Assembly: GCA_022495005.1 (NCBI GenBank)
Contig: JAGYXB010001945.1
Span: forward strand, 248,001 to 312,000
Direction: 5' to 3'
Length of the DNA: 64,000 nucleotides
From: Rhyacophila brunnea
Taxonomy: Eukaryota; Arthropoda; Insecta; Trichoptera; Rhyacophilidae
This document shows positions 34,851 through 45,865 of this stretch, piece by piece; the stretch's first letter is position 1, and every line of letters starts with the position of its first letter. Under the pieces are notes generated by a model. The model did not search any database, was not told where the DNA came from, and was given only the letters and a program-made list of their open reading frames with translations. The translations under genes and the position numbers were made by a program.

Positions 34851-35570
34851 TAGGGAATCCAATCCCGAGCCAAAATTCTGATCCTGGGATTTCGGGATAT
34901 CAATTTGACAATCCCGGGATTGGCATTTTTTTCCATTGTTAATATAAAAAAAATATATTGACAAATAACATTGATAAAATCGGTGAAAAATAAATTTAGT
35001 ATAATTTATACTATTTAAGACATTTATTGTTAATATTGTAAATGTTCAATCATGGAAATACATAAGTTTAATGGAGTAAATAATATTGTAATAAAAATAA
35101 TGATGTGAATTTAATATGATATTGCTGTTTCTGATAGTAAAGACTTAATGAATGGGTTAGCGAGATTTAAAATAGTAAAGCTAATCATGGTGTACTTATG
35201 GCCTTTCCGCTTCATAAATCTAAATAGTCAGCCAAATATGAAACTGCCGTAAAACGTATGAGATCATGGTGGAATTACTTGTTAATAGTGCGAAGCATTG
35301 TTTTTTCCAATCTTTCTCATTTTTATTAATTTATGTGAAAAAATAAAATGAATCGGCAACTTACACATGGGAATAAATCAAACTTCATTGAAACTCAATT
35401 TATTTCTAATGTAGTTATTTGTTATTAAAAGTATTTTTTCTGTTATATTTTCGTTTTTATTTTATTTTCCATAAAAATTGATAAAAAAATCATTCCCGGG
35501 ATTCATAAGTAATGAAAATAGTTCGGGATTCCGGGATTCGGGATTCGGGATCCTGGGATTGGAATCCCTA
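34851..35570. mobile_element. Family E non-autonomous hAT element, TAGGGAATCC ends
   Basis: The left end TAGGGAATCCAATCCCG pairs with the right end GGGATTGGAATCCCTA. Perfect ATTATAAC octamers flank it (34843-34850 and 35571-35578). Subterminal CCCGGGATT and CGGGATTC motifs repeat at both ends. The interior is AT-rich with no transposase. Confidence 0.9.
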
Positions 35571-35579
35571 ATTATAACC

Positions 35580-36190
35580 TCACGCTGACATCTTTATTAT
35601 TGTATTTTATTTATTCTTGTAACGATAAATAAGCTCTCTCCTCAAAAAATCCAAACAACAATGATTTATCTTCACAAACCTCATCATATCCAAAGTAATA
35701 TAGAAGTTTATAAAAAATGATGTGCATATTTTACAACATGTGAGAATAGAAATCACCAGATATTAAAACATAGGTAGCATAGTTACTTCCAGCTAGGTAA
35801 GTAGATACAGCTTTATTTTTTTAGAGCTAGAGGCCCAAACCTAATTGTTGTGAATTGGTGACTGGCGTTATCAATAATCTAAAATTATAGTCGGATATTT
35901 ACACAAAATGCAATAGGTAAGTAATGGTACATGTTTATGGTTATGTACAAAATGTACAGAAACAATTGTACGAAGGAATTTCACCGAGACCATTAGACCG
36001 ATTTACTAATGGAAGAAGAATATTCAAATTAAATTGAATTTTCATCCAATAGTGAAAAGAAGGTACTTTGCCATAGGGATAGTTTTTAGGACTAATGATG
36101 TTTATTAACGTTACGTTAAATTCAAAATAACTGAATTTGTAATAATCACTGAGGTGGATAGTTAGTTTTAATGATCCTGGTACCTACATT
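35580..36190. other. No recognised feature
   Basis: AT-rich, no gene or shared repeat. Confidence 0.35.
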
Positions 36191-36191
36191 C

Positions 36192-36560
36192 TTAAGAGCG
36201 TATATAAGTGAAACGGCAAATAATTTTCAACAGTATGTGGAACGAAATTTGGCATTCATCGCCAGTCGGAGAGTGATAGTTGACCTGTTCGCATGTCAAT
36301 TTGTTTTGTGATGGAGTCGGAGGAAAATATTCTTAAATCGTGTAAATATGACTAAAAAACGTTCCGCATGTACTTGAAAAAGAAAACATGTCAATGAATA
36401 TACTATTATTATTACGAATATAATAATAAACATAGCATTAAAAGGACGCATGTTGAATTCTTATGACAAATTATATTTCGTTCAGCTCGCGTCATTTGCA
36501 CAATCCACGCATCGCCTAGTCACGATCTTTTTAGACCATGCCTCAGCTGAAGAGCCTTAA
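36192..36560 (-). mobile_element. Family B TTAA-bordered MITE (copy 2)
   Basis: TTAA lies at both borders (36192-36195 and 36557-36560). Reverse orientation: AGTGAAACGGCAAATAATTT at the left, TCACGATCTTTTTAGACC at the right. Confidence 0.8.
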
Positions 36561-37310
36561 TTTTAAAAGATTTTCATAAATAAAATTCACTAAATTTTAA
36601 TCTATTCAAAGGTTGATAGTACTCGTAATATGACGTAATATTTTTACTGTCAAATTCTCTAATTAAAATAATCTAGAACATCTTTGTATTCATAATTCAT
36701 ATAAATATCACACCTAAAATGAATTCGTACAAATTGAGTGTTGTTCGATGAAAATAATATCCATGTGGCTTTTTCTATTTTTTGTTGAAACAACTATCAG
36801 TTTTCAGCAAATTTTCCTTCGTACAAGTAGGTATTATTTGCTGCTCATGGTTAATGAAATCAAATGTTTCTATACGTATATTACAATAAATTGGCTATAA
36901 CACGTCTTCATATAAACGTCGATTCAATGACAATGCTACGTTTTGATTAAAATTTAATAAAAACATATTTTAAAACGAATTGTTTGAGATCCGTTAGATC
37001 AGTGGTGGTGGAGTAACGCCATAAGTCTGAGTATAATCACAATTCACAACAGAACTTTACTCCGCTATCTTCAGCCCAGCCTTCTCGTTTTGTTTTACCA
37101 CATTTTACGCATTTCTGCAGAGGATTTACATAGCCGTACCGCAGTCTAATTTATTAAATATTTATTTATATCGGAAAACAAATTATACACGAGGACGACA
37201 TAACACGATGTAAAAATGTAACCATAACATATCATATAAAATTTACGTACGCGTACATAGCAATATTCTTTACGGAATTATCATAATTATAGTATAATTT
37301 TAGGTACCTA
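36561..37310. other. No recognised feature
   Basis: AT-rich. Around 37000-37100 GC rises, but no element end or frame is convincing. Confidence 0.35.
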
Positions 37311-37312
37311 TC

Positions 37313-37620
37313 ATGGAACTCAGAAATAATGAGAACTGAAATACTCAACGGCTAAGGCGATAGCAGGTAACCGACTCGAGTAAGGAAGAATCAGGGTTAA
37401 ACTTACACACGTGTCAAGAATACGTTGCACGTTGCTTTCTAAAAACTGCTCTCGGTTTATTCATTTACGCTCATTTAATGTTGTTGTATTACACACACTA
37501 TTGCTCGTGCATAATGCGTGCTTCATTTTCGTAGGACACTCACACATTCAAAAGCCCGCATCAACATGCGGCGTATTGAATATAGCCTATCGGTATTCTA
37601 TTTATTATTTTGTTCTGTGG
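37313..37620 (-). repeat. Family F repeat (copy 4)
   Basis: Very similar to 22745-23075: GAGAACTGAAATACTCAACG, TTCGTAGGACACTCACACA, ATGCGGCGTATTGAATATAG, ending TTTTGTTCTGTGG. Confidence 0.75.
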
Positions 37621-38621
37621 TGCCTATATTAGATTAGAATAGGTAGATAGCACTGACATGCGGTAAATTTTTCAAGTGGGTATGTTGTTGAAAAAATATA
37701 CATATTAATATGCATACTATATTATAATGTACCTACTTAGGGTTTGTAACTAACAGCTATTTCGAGCAATGTGTAGCTATCTTCATTTCGAAATCTTTAC
37801 AATTTGTACTATGTCACAATCGATCCTTGCGCGTTTTTTCAAAGTTTGCTTTTTTAAGATTTTACGGGGTTAATGTCTGGGGTGTTTTTTTTTAAATCAT
37901 GGATAATTGTCAATTCTATATTAATGAACGCAGATAAAGGTCATTCACTGTCACGGTAATTCAAGGTCACAGTATAAGGATATTCTCTTGACTACGGATC
38001 ATCCGTAAGCGGCTAAATTATTAAGGCGTTAGGCAGAACCAACCAGATCCAACGATCCACGCCGACCAACGGTACTAACGTCTTTACACTATAAGCAATT
38101 ACACGCAACGATTCGATAGCGTTGGTCCTTGCTTTTGATTGGTTTAAAAAAACATAGTGTTGCTACTATTAAAAATCTAGGTTGACCGAAAACTATATTT
38201 TCGTTAGATTGGTGGCTACACTGATCAGTTTTTCCACGCAATTTTACGTCAAAACTCAGCTGTCAAACCTAGCGGGCGCATGTTCGGATATTTTCGTACT
38301 TTCTCGGCTATCTTTTCTTGAATGCATCGTGACAGATGGAAATAGAATTTGTTCCAATTTGCTCACGATCACTCACGATCCCGTAAAACTATGGATAATA
38401 GATTTTGGCAAACGTGGCCGACGATCGGGCTAGACGCAATCTGCCAATGTAATTTGAGCGTAATAATCTGTCACTGCTCTGGCATAACGTACTAAACTTC
38501 AACCAATCTCTGAAATTCTTCAGTCAACACATTCTTCTTCTACCAGGATCTCGCTTAACAAAGAACTTCCGTTTATTTATGTGTTAAAAAGATAATTTCT
38601 GTTAATATATTTACGTAGGTA
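37621..38621. other. Unclassified
   Basis: An 83-codon + frame at 38182-38433 has no recognisable domain. The GC-richer 38030-38450 block contains CCAACG...CGTTGG inverted words near 38050 and 38120 and could be an unrecognised MITE. Confidence 0.3.
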
Positions 38622-38985
38622 AGCATTCGGCATGCTTATATCTCCGTACTATGCATTAGAGTAAAAGAATTTCTACGGCTGAATTAAATATTTTTTCAAA
38701 ACGTCGCCTGCAAAAATGAATTAGACTGATTGATTACTTTCAATGAAAAACTGCGAGCACGTATTGTTGAAATTTATTGTTTTTGTGTTAAATATATAGT
38801 TAATAGTAATTATTTTTAGTTATTTTCGTAGAACATGTTGTGTTTAAATTTGTTAGCCGTACTGAGAAGCAACACAATGGTATAACGTTTCATAGTTAAG
38901 TTGATAGTTACAAAATCGTGGTTCTATTGTGCGTTATATGCATGAAACACGGCTTCATTTTGCCGAAAAATAGGCGCTCTCTATA
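38622..38985 (+). repeat. Family H repeat (copy 2)
   Basis: Contains TTATATCTCCGTACTATGC, TTAGAGTAAAAG, TACGGCTGAAT, TAGCCGTACTGAGAAGC, AACGTTTCATA and GGCTTCATTTTGCCGAA, in the same order as 23157-23480. Confidence 0.65.
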
Positions 38986-39388
38986 GTAGACTACTTGGAG
39001 CGTAGGTACTAGGTATATGTAAAAATCATTTTACCTTATTTAATATTGTCAAATTGTATGTTGCACGTCATTGCAACCTTTGTAATTCTCTTTGTGGTGA
39101 TCTTAAAATTTTTATGAATTACAAGTAGCCCGCGAGGATTCAGTTGATAACCTCTGCATTTTCCACAGTGTCCAGTCGTCTGGTGTCTACCGTCTGAGTC
39201 TCGGCTCCACTCTTATCTCTTAGCCAGACAGAGCGACTGCTCTCAAGCGGCCAACACGCTCAATACATACTAACCATCTTGATTACCAGCTCTTTTCTTT
39301 TCCATCTTAACCTATACCACCATCTATAGTTCGTTCACTATAAATATGGAAAATATTCATAAAAGAGGCATTACAAATCAAATATGCC
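38986..39388. other. No recognised feature
   Basis: A GC-richer patch at 39125-39310 may be LINE debris but no motif was confirmed. Confidence 0.3.
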
Positions 39389-39390
39389 AG

Positions 39391-39636
39391 TGGCGTAGAG
39401 TGGAGCTAGGTTGTTATGATCTGTCATAAATAGTTCACAGACAGTTTGTTAGTTTTTAAAATTCAATTAAACTGCGTAAACCAAATCATAATAGTATAGG
39501 TACTTAATAAAATAGTCAAAAAATATTAGTCTATCTATAAAATATCTAAAATTATACCATTATTAGAAGAATATTTTTTTGTTTGATTTAGGCAAGGTTT
39601 AATTAAATTTTAAAAACCAACCAGCTCCATCTGCAA
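39391..39636 (+). mobile_element. Family C MITE, left part, cut by family A
   Basis: Starts CCAGTGGCGTAGAGTGGAGC and runs through the family interior (AATATCTAAAATTATACCAT, AACCAACCAGCTCC). It then stops abruptly at the family A end at 39637; the right terminus is missing. Confidence 0.75.
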
Positions 39637-39990
39637 TTATTACAACGTTTTTTCTTAGGTCGTATTCTTATTTGTCCGGTACAAATTTTGCAATTGATTT
39701 TTAACTAACTTCCGACCAGCTAGACATTTGAAACTTTTAGAATATATCAGAACACGATGCCAATGCATTTTTTTAATACTTTTAGCCATCTTTAAGTAGA
39801 ATTTAATTCATTTTCAGTTAATTTTGTTTTGTATGAAAAGTTATTTCGATACCATTATTGGTTGCTAGAGGATCCTAGCAACTAAAGTATTAATATATGC
39901 GTGCTTTACTATGGAAATCAATATGAAATGACATTTCATTTTTCAGTATTTCTATCAAGTACAATTTTTTTTGATCGTTTAAGCTAGTCA
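39637..39990 (+). mobile_element. Family A element (copy 4), 3'-truncated
   Basis: Starts TTACAACGTTTTTTCTTAGG and follows the family to GATCGTTTAAGCTAGTCAAG. It then loses similarity before the usual TATATAAAAAG end. Confidence 0.75.
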
Positions 39991-40960
39991 AGTCAAGAAT
40001 ATTGGTGATTTTTTGTGTAACTAAAAGGTAGGTTTGTTTGGTTGTAGCCCTTTTTATATTAGTTATAAGGATATTGTTATGCTTTGGATAATAATTTATA
40101 GGTACTCAATTTGTGATTTAGTAGTTGAATGACTGATTTGAACTGTTCCGAGGACTCCTTTTAAGTCTTCTGTAAAATCGATTCCAGCATCAGAATTCTG
40201 CATCAAATAAAATTGCCACTGGATATAGACAACAGTATGCGATAATTACCTACGATACAAAAACTGCATTGATCTGTATCAAATTGTCATGGTTGTAAAA
40301 AATCATTTTGAAAAACGAAAAAAAGAAACAAACATATGAGTAAAAATCTGTACCGTGTGCGAATCAAACTCACCCTCATCACTTTTCGGGTGAGCCTTTA
40401 AGGTATTTATATTACTAATAACTATGTTTATTATATTAACGATTGAAAGTAGAGCGCTACGCTTTACTAGTTTTGGCGTAGAAGCGTAGATCCTAAAAAA
40501 ATACACATTTATATAGACTCATCTGCTAAAAACCATTTATTATTTTGTAAAAAATGTTTATTGATCTATTTATTGGTAAAATAATAAGTAAGTATGGAAA
40601 TTTGTTTTGCATAGGTATTTTACAAGTTTACGACAGTTCCAGTTGCTCACAAATTACTAAATTATTATAACATAGCATTTTACCAACTTACTATCTCTTC
40701 CCAAATCGTATAGCTCTTTTTCTACTCTCCTCCATTTGCATAGTATTAACGATAATTATTTCAACTTTTCATAAATAAACTCAAACGTGAATTTTGATAC
40801 CTTGTCATAATTGATAAAGATCACCGTATTGTAAGTGAATTTTCATATAATAGGTACCTTTATATACATTTTATATAATATCATGAATACTTAAATAAAT
40901 TTAAAAAAAAAAAAAACATGTATTAATTATCTCAGTTATTTTCATTAGGAATTCGACCGT
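39991..40960. other. AT-rich sequence with no recognised feature
   Basis: No gene recognised. A weak tRNA-like word near 40345-40390 was considered and rejected. Confidence 0.35.
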
Positions 40961-40967
40961 GCTTAGG

Positions 40968-41357
40968 AAAAAGGGCGTAACCCTCACTGAACAAATTTTA
41001 CAGGAGGGGCAAAAAACGTTTTTTGAATGATTTTAGTTTAATATTAAAAAAAAAAAAAAAAAAAAAGGCACAGACATTGGGTGCATGATGATTGATGGTT
41101 TGGGGTTTGGATATATTTTTGATCTAATAATAATTAAAGAATTTATAACAGAAAAATCATTGAAATTGAGGGTAAATGCCTTTTTCCTTAAATTAATACT
41201 TAATTAATCTTAATTAAAACCCGAATTTACATAATAATTCGGCATTTGCGGCTTACTTCCTTTTTGTAGTAGGTACCTACGTGTATTTAGTTGTATAGAT
41301 ACATTGTTAATATCTAATAAAAGCACTTTTCGAAAAATCGAGGGTTACGCCCTTTTT
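40968..41357. mobile_element. Element with perfect 18-bp inverted ends
   Basis: AAAAAGGGCGTAACCCTC at 40968-40985 is exactly inverted at 41340-41357. Outside both, a GTGCTTAG/GTGTTTAA resemblance suggests that the ends extend a few bases further. The interior has a 20-plus A run at 41046 and AT-rich sequence without a frame. Target duplications are not clear. Confidence 0.65.
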
Positions 41358-41599
41358 GGTTAAACACACTTACAAACAAACATACTAGTTCCACGGTGTA
41401 TTTATTTTGCTCTAAGATCAAGACCGGGTTCGTTTTTACATATTCAATTAATAACAAAATCAATTTGTTGTTATCTCAGTAGGTACATACACATTCACCT
41501 ATCTTTATAATTCATAATAATTAACACAGTCAAAACGCAATCGATGACTGTATAGTGTATATTGTACGGCGGTCATCTCTTTCCGATAAGAAACAAGTT

Positions 41600-42055
41600 A
41601 CATGTAAGTTGTACGTATGTAATTCATCGTGGGACACTTATTCGTGCACCGCAGTACGTAAAACATGAGTTTGTATAAAATTTTATCAAATGACGAGTTC
41701 TTCGTTGAACATTTCACCGTGGAATACATTTGTACGTATCTTACAAAATGCGGCGATGGTTTGAAAACAGTACTGTTCCAATTAGATTAACCCTAACCTA
41801 ACCTAACCTAGTAAAGACATCTCATAAAATTTGCCACATGTTGTAGCATACGTACAAATATACTTCACGGTGAAATGTTCAACGAAGAACTCGTCATTTG
41901 ATTAAATGTTACACGAATTCATCTTTCACGTATTGAGGCGCACGAATAAGTATCTTGCAGTGAACTGTTTAAGTACAAATTTCTGGATACGTAAGAAACA
42001 TCACGGTGAACTGTGCTACGGTAAAATATAATACGTACAATTTACATGTAACCCT
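41600..42055. mobile_element. Family N long-arm foldback with CCTAA repeats in the loop
   Basis: The outer ends AGTTACATGTAAGTTGTACG and TACGTACAATTTACATGTAA are inverted. Inner arms also pair, for example ACGAGTTCTTCGTTGAACAT with ATGTTCAACGAAGAACTCGT. The arms are about 180-200 bp each. The loop holds the CCTAA run at 41789-41810. Fragments occur at 19585, 43491 and 63633. Confidence 0.8.
41789..41810 (+). repeat. Interstitial telomere-like (CCTAA)n run
   Basis: CCCTAACCTAACCTAACCTA contains about four units of CCTAA, the complement of the TTAGG telomere repeat common in insects. It sits in the loop of the family N foldback. Confidence 0.8.
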
Positions 42056-42059
42056 CAAA

Positions 42060-42790
42060 ATCAACCGTTCAATAACCAATAAAATAACGCATTTATTTTT
42101 CAACAATAAATAACATTGAAAAAAATTAATTATACTTATATTTAATAAGAATTAATACTGTACAAAATAAATATTACTAAGATAAAGATTTTCTTGATGT
42201 TATTAAAAGTGTCTACAAACAGCTGCACATTGAGCTAATTTAAATATTCATCTTGTAGACATTTACGTATCTATTATACATATATATATATGTTATCAGA
42301 AAATATCAGACGTTCTTATTCCCGTCATAATCGCATTACAAGAGACTTATGTCCGATCCTTTACATGGATTATTTATTAATTCACGAGACGCGTCTGCTG
42401 TAAGTCCTCTTCAAAAGTATTTTCTCACAGTAGCTTTGACGAGACGTTGCATCCACAGGGTGGTCGAAATATCTCGTCGAATTATATATTATTTTTATCA
42501 GGCTTAATTTATTATGTCATACACACACCAAAATAATTATTTACATTTAAAGTATAACTGGACGGAGTGAAAGGACCCTGAGTGAATCAATGGGCTTCCA
42601 CAGATTAAAAATTGAAACAATATACTTTTTTACGAGGAATTCGCCCAACTCTTGCACTGGACCAAATAATACAGATTCAACATTTCGACCAGCCATATTT
42701 ATCCAAAATCGGCTGACGTGAATATAAATTAGTTATTTAGTATAATATTGCTTACTTTTCCTATGACGAAACAGTCTTGCAAGGAAAACG
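42060..42790. other. AT-rich sequence with no recognised feature
   Basis: No gene or shared repeat was recognised. Confidence 0.4.
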
Positions 42791-42796
42791 ATTTAT

Positions 42797-43308
42797 TTTA
42801 CCACGTTTTTAGTAGCTCGTATTCTTGTTTGTCCGGTACAGATTTTTTCTTGTGCAATACAAATTTTTTCTTGTTTTTCCAAGATTTTTAACTAACTTCA
42901 CGACTAGCTAGACATTTGATACTTTTAGAATATACCAGAACACGACGACAATGCATTCTTTTAATACTTTTGGCCATCTTTAAGCAGAATTGAATTCATT
43001 TTCAGTTAATTCTGTTTTGTATGTTTCGGAAAAAAATCGTTAAAAATAATATTTACTACTCACTATTATTGGTTGCTAAGTGGGTCCTAGCAACTAAATT
43101 ATAATAATAATATACGTGCGTTACTATGGAAAACAATATGGAATCTCAAAATGACATTTCAGTATTCTATAATATTTATTCAGTAATTCTATCAAGTACA
43201 AAAAAAAGTATTTATTAATACATATAATTGTCAAGTTTATATGATTCAACAGAAAATTTAAAAACGTGGTATATAAAAAGATCTTTTTATCTTGTAGTTA
43301 TTTAAATA
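42797..43308 (+). mobile_element. Family A element (copy 5)
   Basis: From TACCACGTTTTTAGTAGC to TCTTTTTATCTTGTAGTTAT. It has the family landmarks TTTGTATGTTTCGGAAA and GGTTGCTAAG...CCTAGCAAC. Confidence 0.8.
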
Positions 43309-43392
43309 ATACCTACAATGTTTTTTTTATTCAGCATGTAATACTTACATGCTTATAAGGTAAGATTTTAAAATGTAGCATTATTAATTGAA

Positions 43393-43490
43393 TATTTTTT
43401 GTTCGACCATGTCCGATCCTAATAAGATCATATGGGCCTCCACAGAGTGGAGGTTTGTACTAACAGATTTTGTTTTTGAGAAAAATGGAT
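43393..43490 (-). repeat. Family P SINE body fragment
   Basis: CGACCATGTCCGATCCTAAT and CCTCCACAGAGTGGAGG match the 3' body of the SINE at 11045-11233. It breaks off at ATGGATGTCAACG. Confidence 0.6.
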
Positions 43491-43612
43491 GTCAACGAAG
43501 AACTTGTAATTTGATAAAATGTTATACGAACTCATGTTTCACGTACTGCGGCGCAAGCATTAGTGTCCCACGATGAACTGCATACGTACAACTTAGGTAC
43601 ATGTAACCGCTC
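43491..43612 (-). repeat. Family N half-copy joined to a SINE fragment
   Basis: AACGAAGAACTTGTAATTTGA, CACGTACTGCGGCGCAAG and the terminal GTACATGTAACC match the right arm of the foldback at 41600-42055. The left arm is missing; SINE sequence abuts directly. Confidence 0.65.
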
Positions 43613-44777
43613 ATATCTTATTATGATGGAAAAAGTATAATTTCAGGCTTTTTGGCATTCGAAGAGAATTCAAAAGCAGCTATACCGACCTGAAGGATTC
43701 TTTAGATAGGTACATAAATATGCAGGTATTATTTATTACTATGTAGGTAGGTACCTACCGAAATGTGTGGTATTTTTTCCAAGTATTCGAATTTTGATTG
43801 TTGGAAAACTAATGAATACTAATTTCAATTAATGAATGCGTTTTCTTTATTTTGTTTTGCATCCTTCTCAGCCAGCTGTTGGAAATATAGATTATCGACA
43901 TGTCAAGAAAGGGCAGGTGAAATAAGTCAGCAATCCCATCCTTTTTATTATTTTTAATAATTATTTATTCAATTTCATATTAGAGTTAGCTTTGATGATG
44001 GTTATAAAATATAACCTCTGTAGCTATAAAATATATACTTAATATTCTTCAAATCATTCAGCCACATAATATGTAGGTACCAAGGTACCAAAATAACTAA
44101 AGGCGGACCCAGTGACGTCCCTAGACAAAATGCCGCCTCTAAGCAGCGCCAAAATACCGCCCCATTTTTATACAGTATTTTTTATAATCCTTTCATGACT
44201 CCTATATCTAAGAAATGTGTTGTATAGATACATAACTGAGAAAATATATACCACTAAATCTAATTTAAATGCCATACTTCAATAGACAATATTGCGTGTC
44301 CACGGTTTTAGATACATTTAAATATACACCTGACAATTTTCAAAACTCGCGAATGACTGGCAAACATATTTGGATACATTAATTAGGGCAGTGTGTACCT
44401 ACCTATAATTCGCAAATATGCACGTGTCATTGCTAGTCATCAAGGATGTCTCTGAGATTCTGAGCTGGGGTCTTCTTCAAGATCATCTTCATCAGTAGCC
44501 GCTACCGAAAGGAGGATTTACCTCCGTAGTATAATATTGTGTAGATGATTATTTACTAGGATGGTAGCCCCATTCATCACATTCTTGGACGTTAGAATCG
44601 GTAGAAGGGAATCTTATAGAATGCATATATTATGGACATAAGGTTTTATTGATTAAAATCCCATCCTATACCTACCAAATTTTTTTTTTAAAGTGGGCAT
44701 ATTGATGACTTGCTGAATTGGAAACAGGCGAAAAAATATTGGAAGAAGCCAGGATCCACCCTTGGTTGTCACGTTAT
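43613..44777. other. Mostly AT-rich; possible isolated hAT terminus at 44109
   Basis: CAGTGACGTCCCTAGACAAA at 44109 resembles a hAT end, but no partner terminus is visible. Nothing else is recognised. Confidence 0.3.
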
Positions 44778-45352
44778 CTGTGCAGAAGGGTGGAGATGGG
44801 CTGTTAAAATTCCGCTTAAACAGTGCACACTCAATTTTGTCACTCATACTTATTTGTTTCCATTAAACTAAAAATACAAATTGCAGATGTTTCTTGTGTG
44901 ATTTAAAATTCATTATCTTCTGCCTAGCTAGACCAAACCATAATCGATAAAAAATATTCTTCTATCTATAAAATATCTAAAGTTATGTATGGTTTAATGG
45001 TATAATTTTAGATATTTTATGGATGAAAGAATATTTTTTGACTATTATCTACTATGGCTTGAATTGGGCAGGATTTAGAAAAAAAACTAACAAACAATAT
45101 CTACACATTGTAGTATTGGTTCAATGAAAACAAACACGTTTGATTGACAAAGTTTAGTCAGTCAAAGCTCACTTGAAAGCATCTGCTCCTGAAACATTCC
45201 CAGGCGTAAAAAAACTACTGATGCTTCACACCAAACTTAGGGCGTCATGATACGCCCGGATTGGTTTGGAGGGGTCTATGTTTGTGTTGACAAAGTTTAG
45301 TGTACTCTATTTATGTCGGATTTCAATAGCCTACCTCCATCCTTCGCCACTG
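44778..45352 (+). mobile_element. Family C MITE with an internal insertion
   Basis: The diverged left end CTGTGCAGAAGGGTGGAG pairs with CTCCATCCTTCGCCACTG. Flanking CACGTTAT and CATGTTAC match at six of eight positions. A 128-bp segment at 45159-45286 interrupts the right arm. Confidence 0.75.
45159..45286. other. 128-bp structured insertion with 15-bp direct flanks
   Basis: TTGACAAAGTTTAGT occurs at 45144-45158 and again at 45287-45301, as a target-site duplication would. The insert contains nested inverted words: GGGCGT/ACGCCC around CATGAT, enclosed by CCAAAC and GTTTGG. A strong RNA hairpin is therefore possible. I do not recognise the sequence. Confidence 0.5.
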
Positions 45353-45739
45353 CATGTTACCGATGATGATAAGGAATATAAGTAGAAAATTGGTTAAAAT
45401 AATAAATGTTAAAATATTTTTAATGTTAAACAATCAAAAATTATACTCACACAATTCTTATCTCCAACGTATGAACTCTAAAAATTATCTGAAATCTTTT
45501 AAATAAGTAAATCAGTTTAAAATTATGCAGAGTCTTAATTAATTAATTACAAAGCATATTTAGATATGTAGGTAATTAAATTGTCGGTATGTAAATAGGG
45601 ATAATTAGATTTTGAGAACATTTCGGCAGGGTAAACATGTTTTGTTTTCATAGAATTAGAAGAAACTACTACATCCGGTGTGTCAGATTCAATTCTATGT
45701 GCAATATTTTCCCATTGATTATTATAATGATAGCAATTA
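45353..45739. other. AT-rich sequence; minus frame without domain
   Basis: An 87-codon minus frame at 45547-45810 has no recognisable motif. Confidence 0.35.
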
Positions 45740-45858
45740 AAAATAGTGTTTAGGTATGCTAGTTGGTTAACTACAAAGTAGATAGGTATGGAGGTAACTA
45801 GCAGTGGCAAAGGGTGGAGGTAGGCTTCTAAGATCCGACATAAATAGTGCAGTCTAAA
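45740..45858 (+). repeat. Direct repeat, left copy (includes a family C left end)
   Basis: Near-identical to 47156-47279. It covers unique flank (GTTAACTACAAAGTAGATAG) plus the first 55 or so bases of a family C element. Differences are a 4-base GTAG expansion and about three substitutions. Confidence 0.85.
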
Positions 45859-45865
45859 TAAAACT

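Noticed and set aside
40345..40390. tRNA-like word (minus strand) as a SINE
   Set aside because: Box B is poor and no box A at the right distance was found.
41041..41066. Poly-A tail of a retrogene
   Set aside because: No coding sequence or target duplication lies beside it; it is inside an inverted-repeat element.
44109..44180. hAT element starting at CAGTGACGTCCC
   Set aside because: No opposite end or target duplication could be found.
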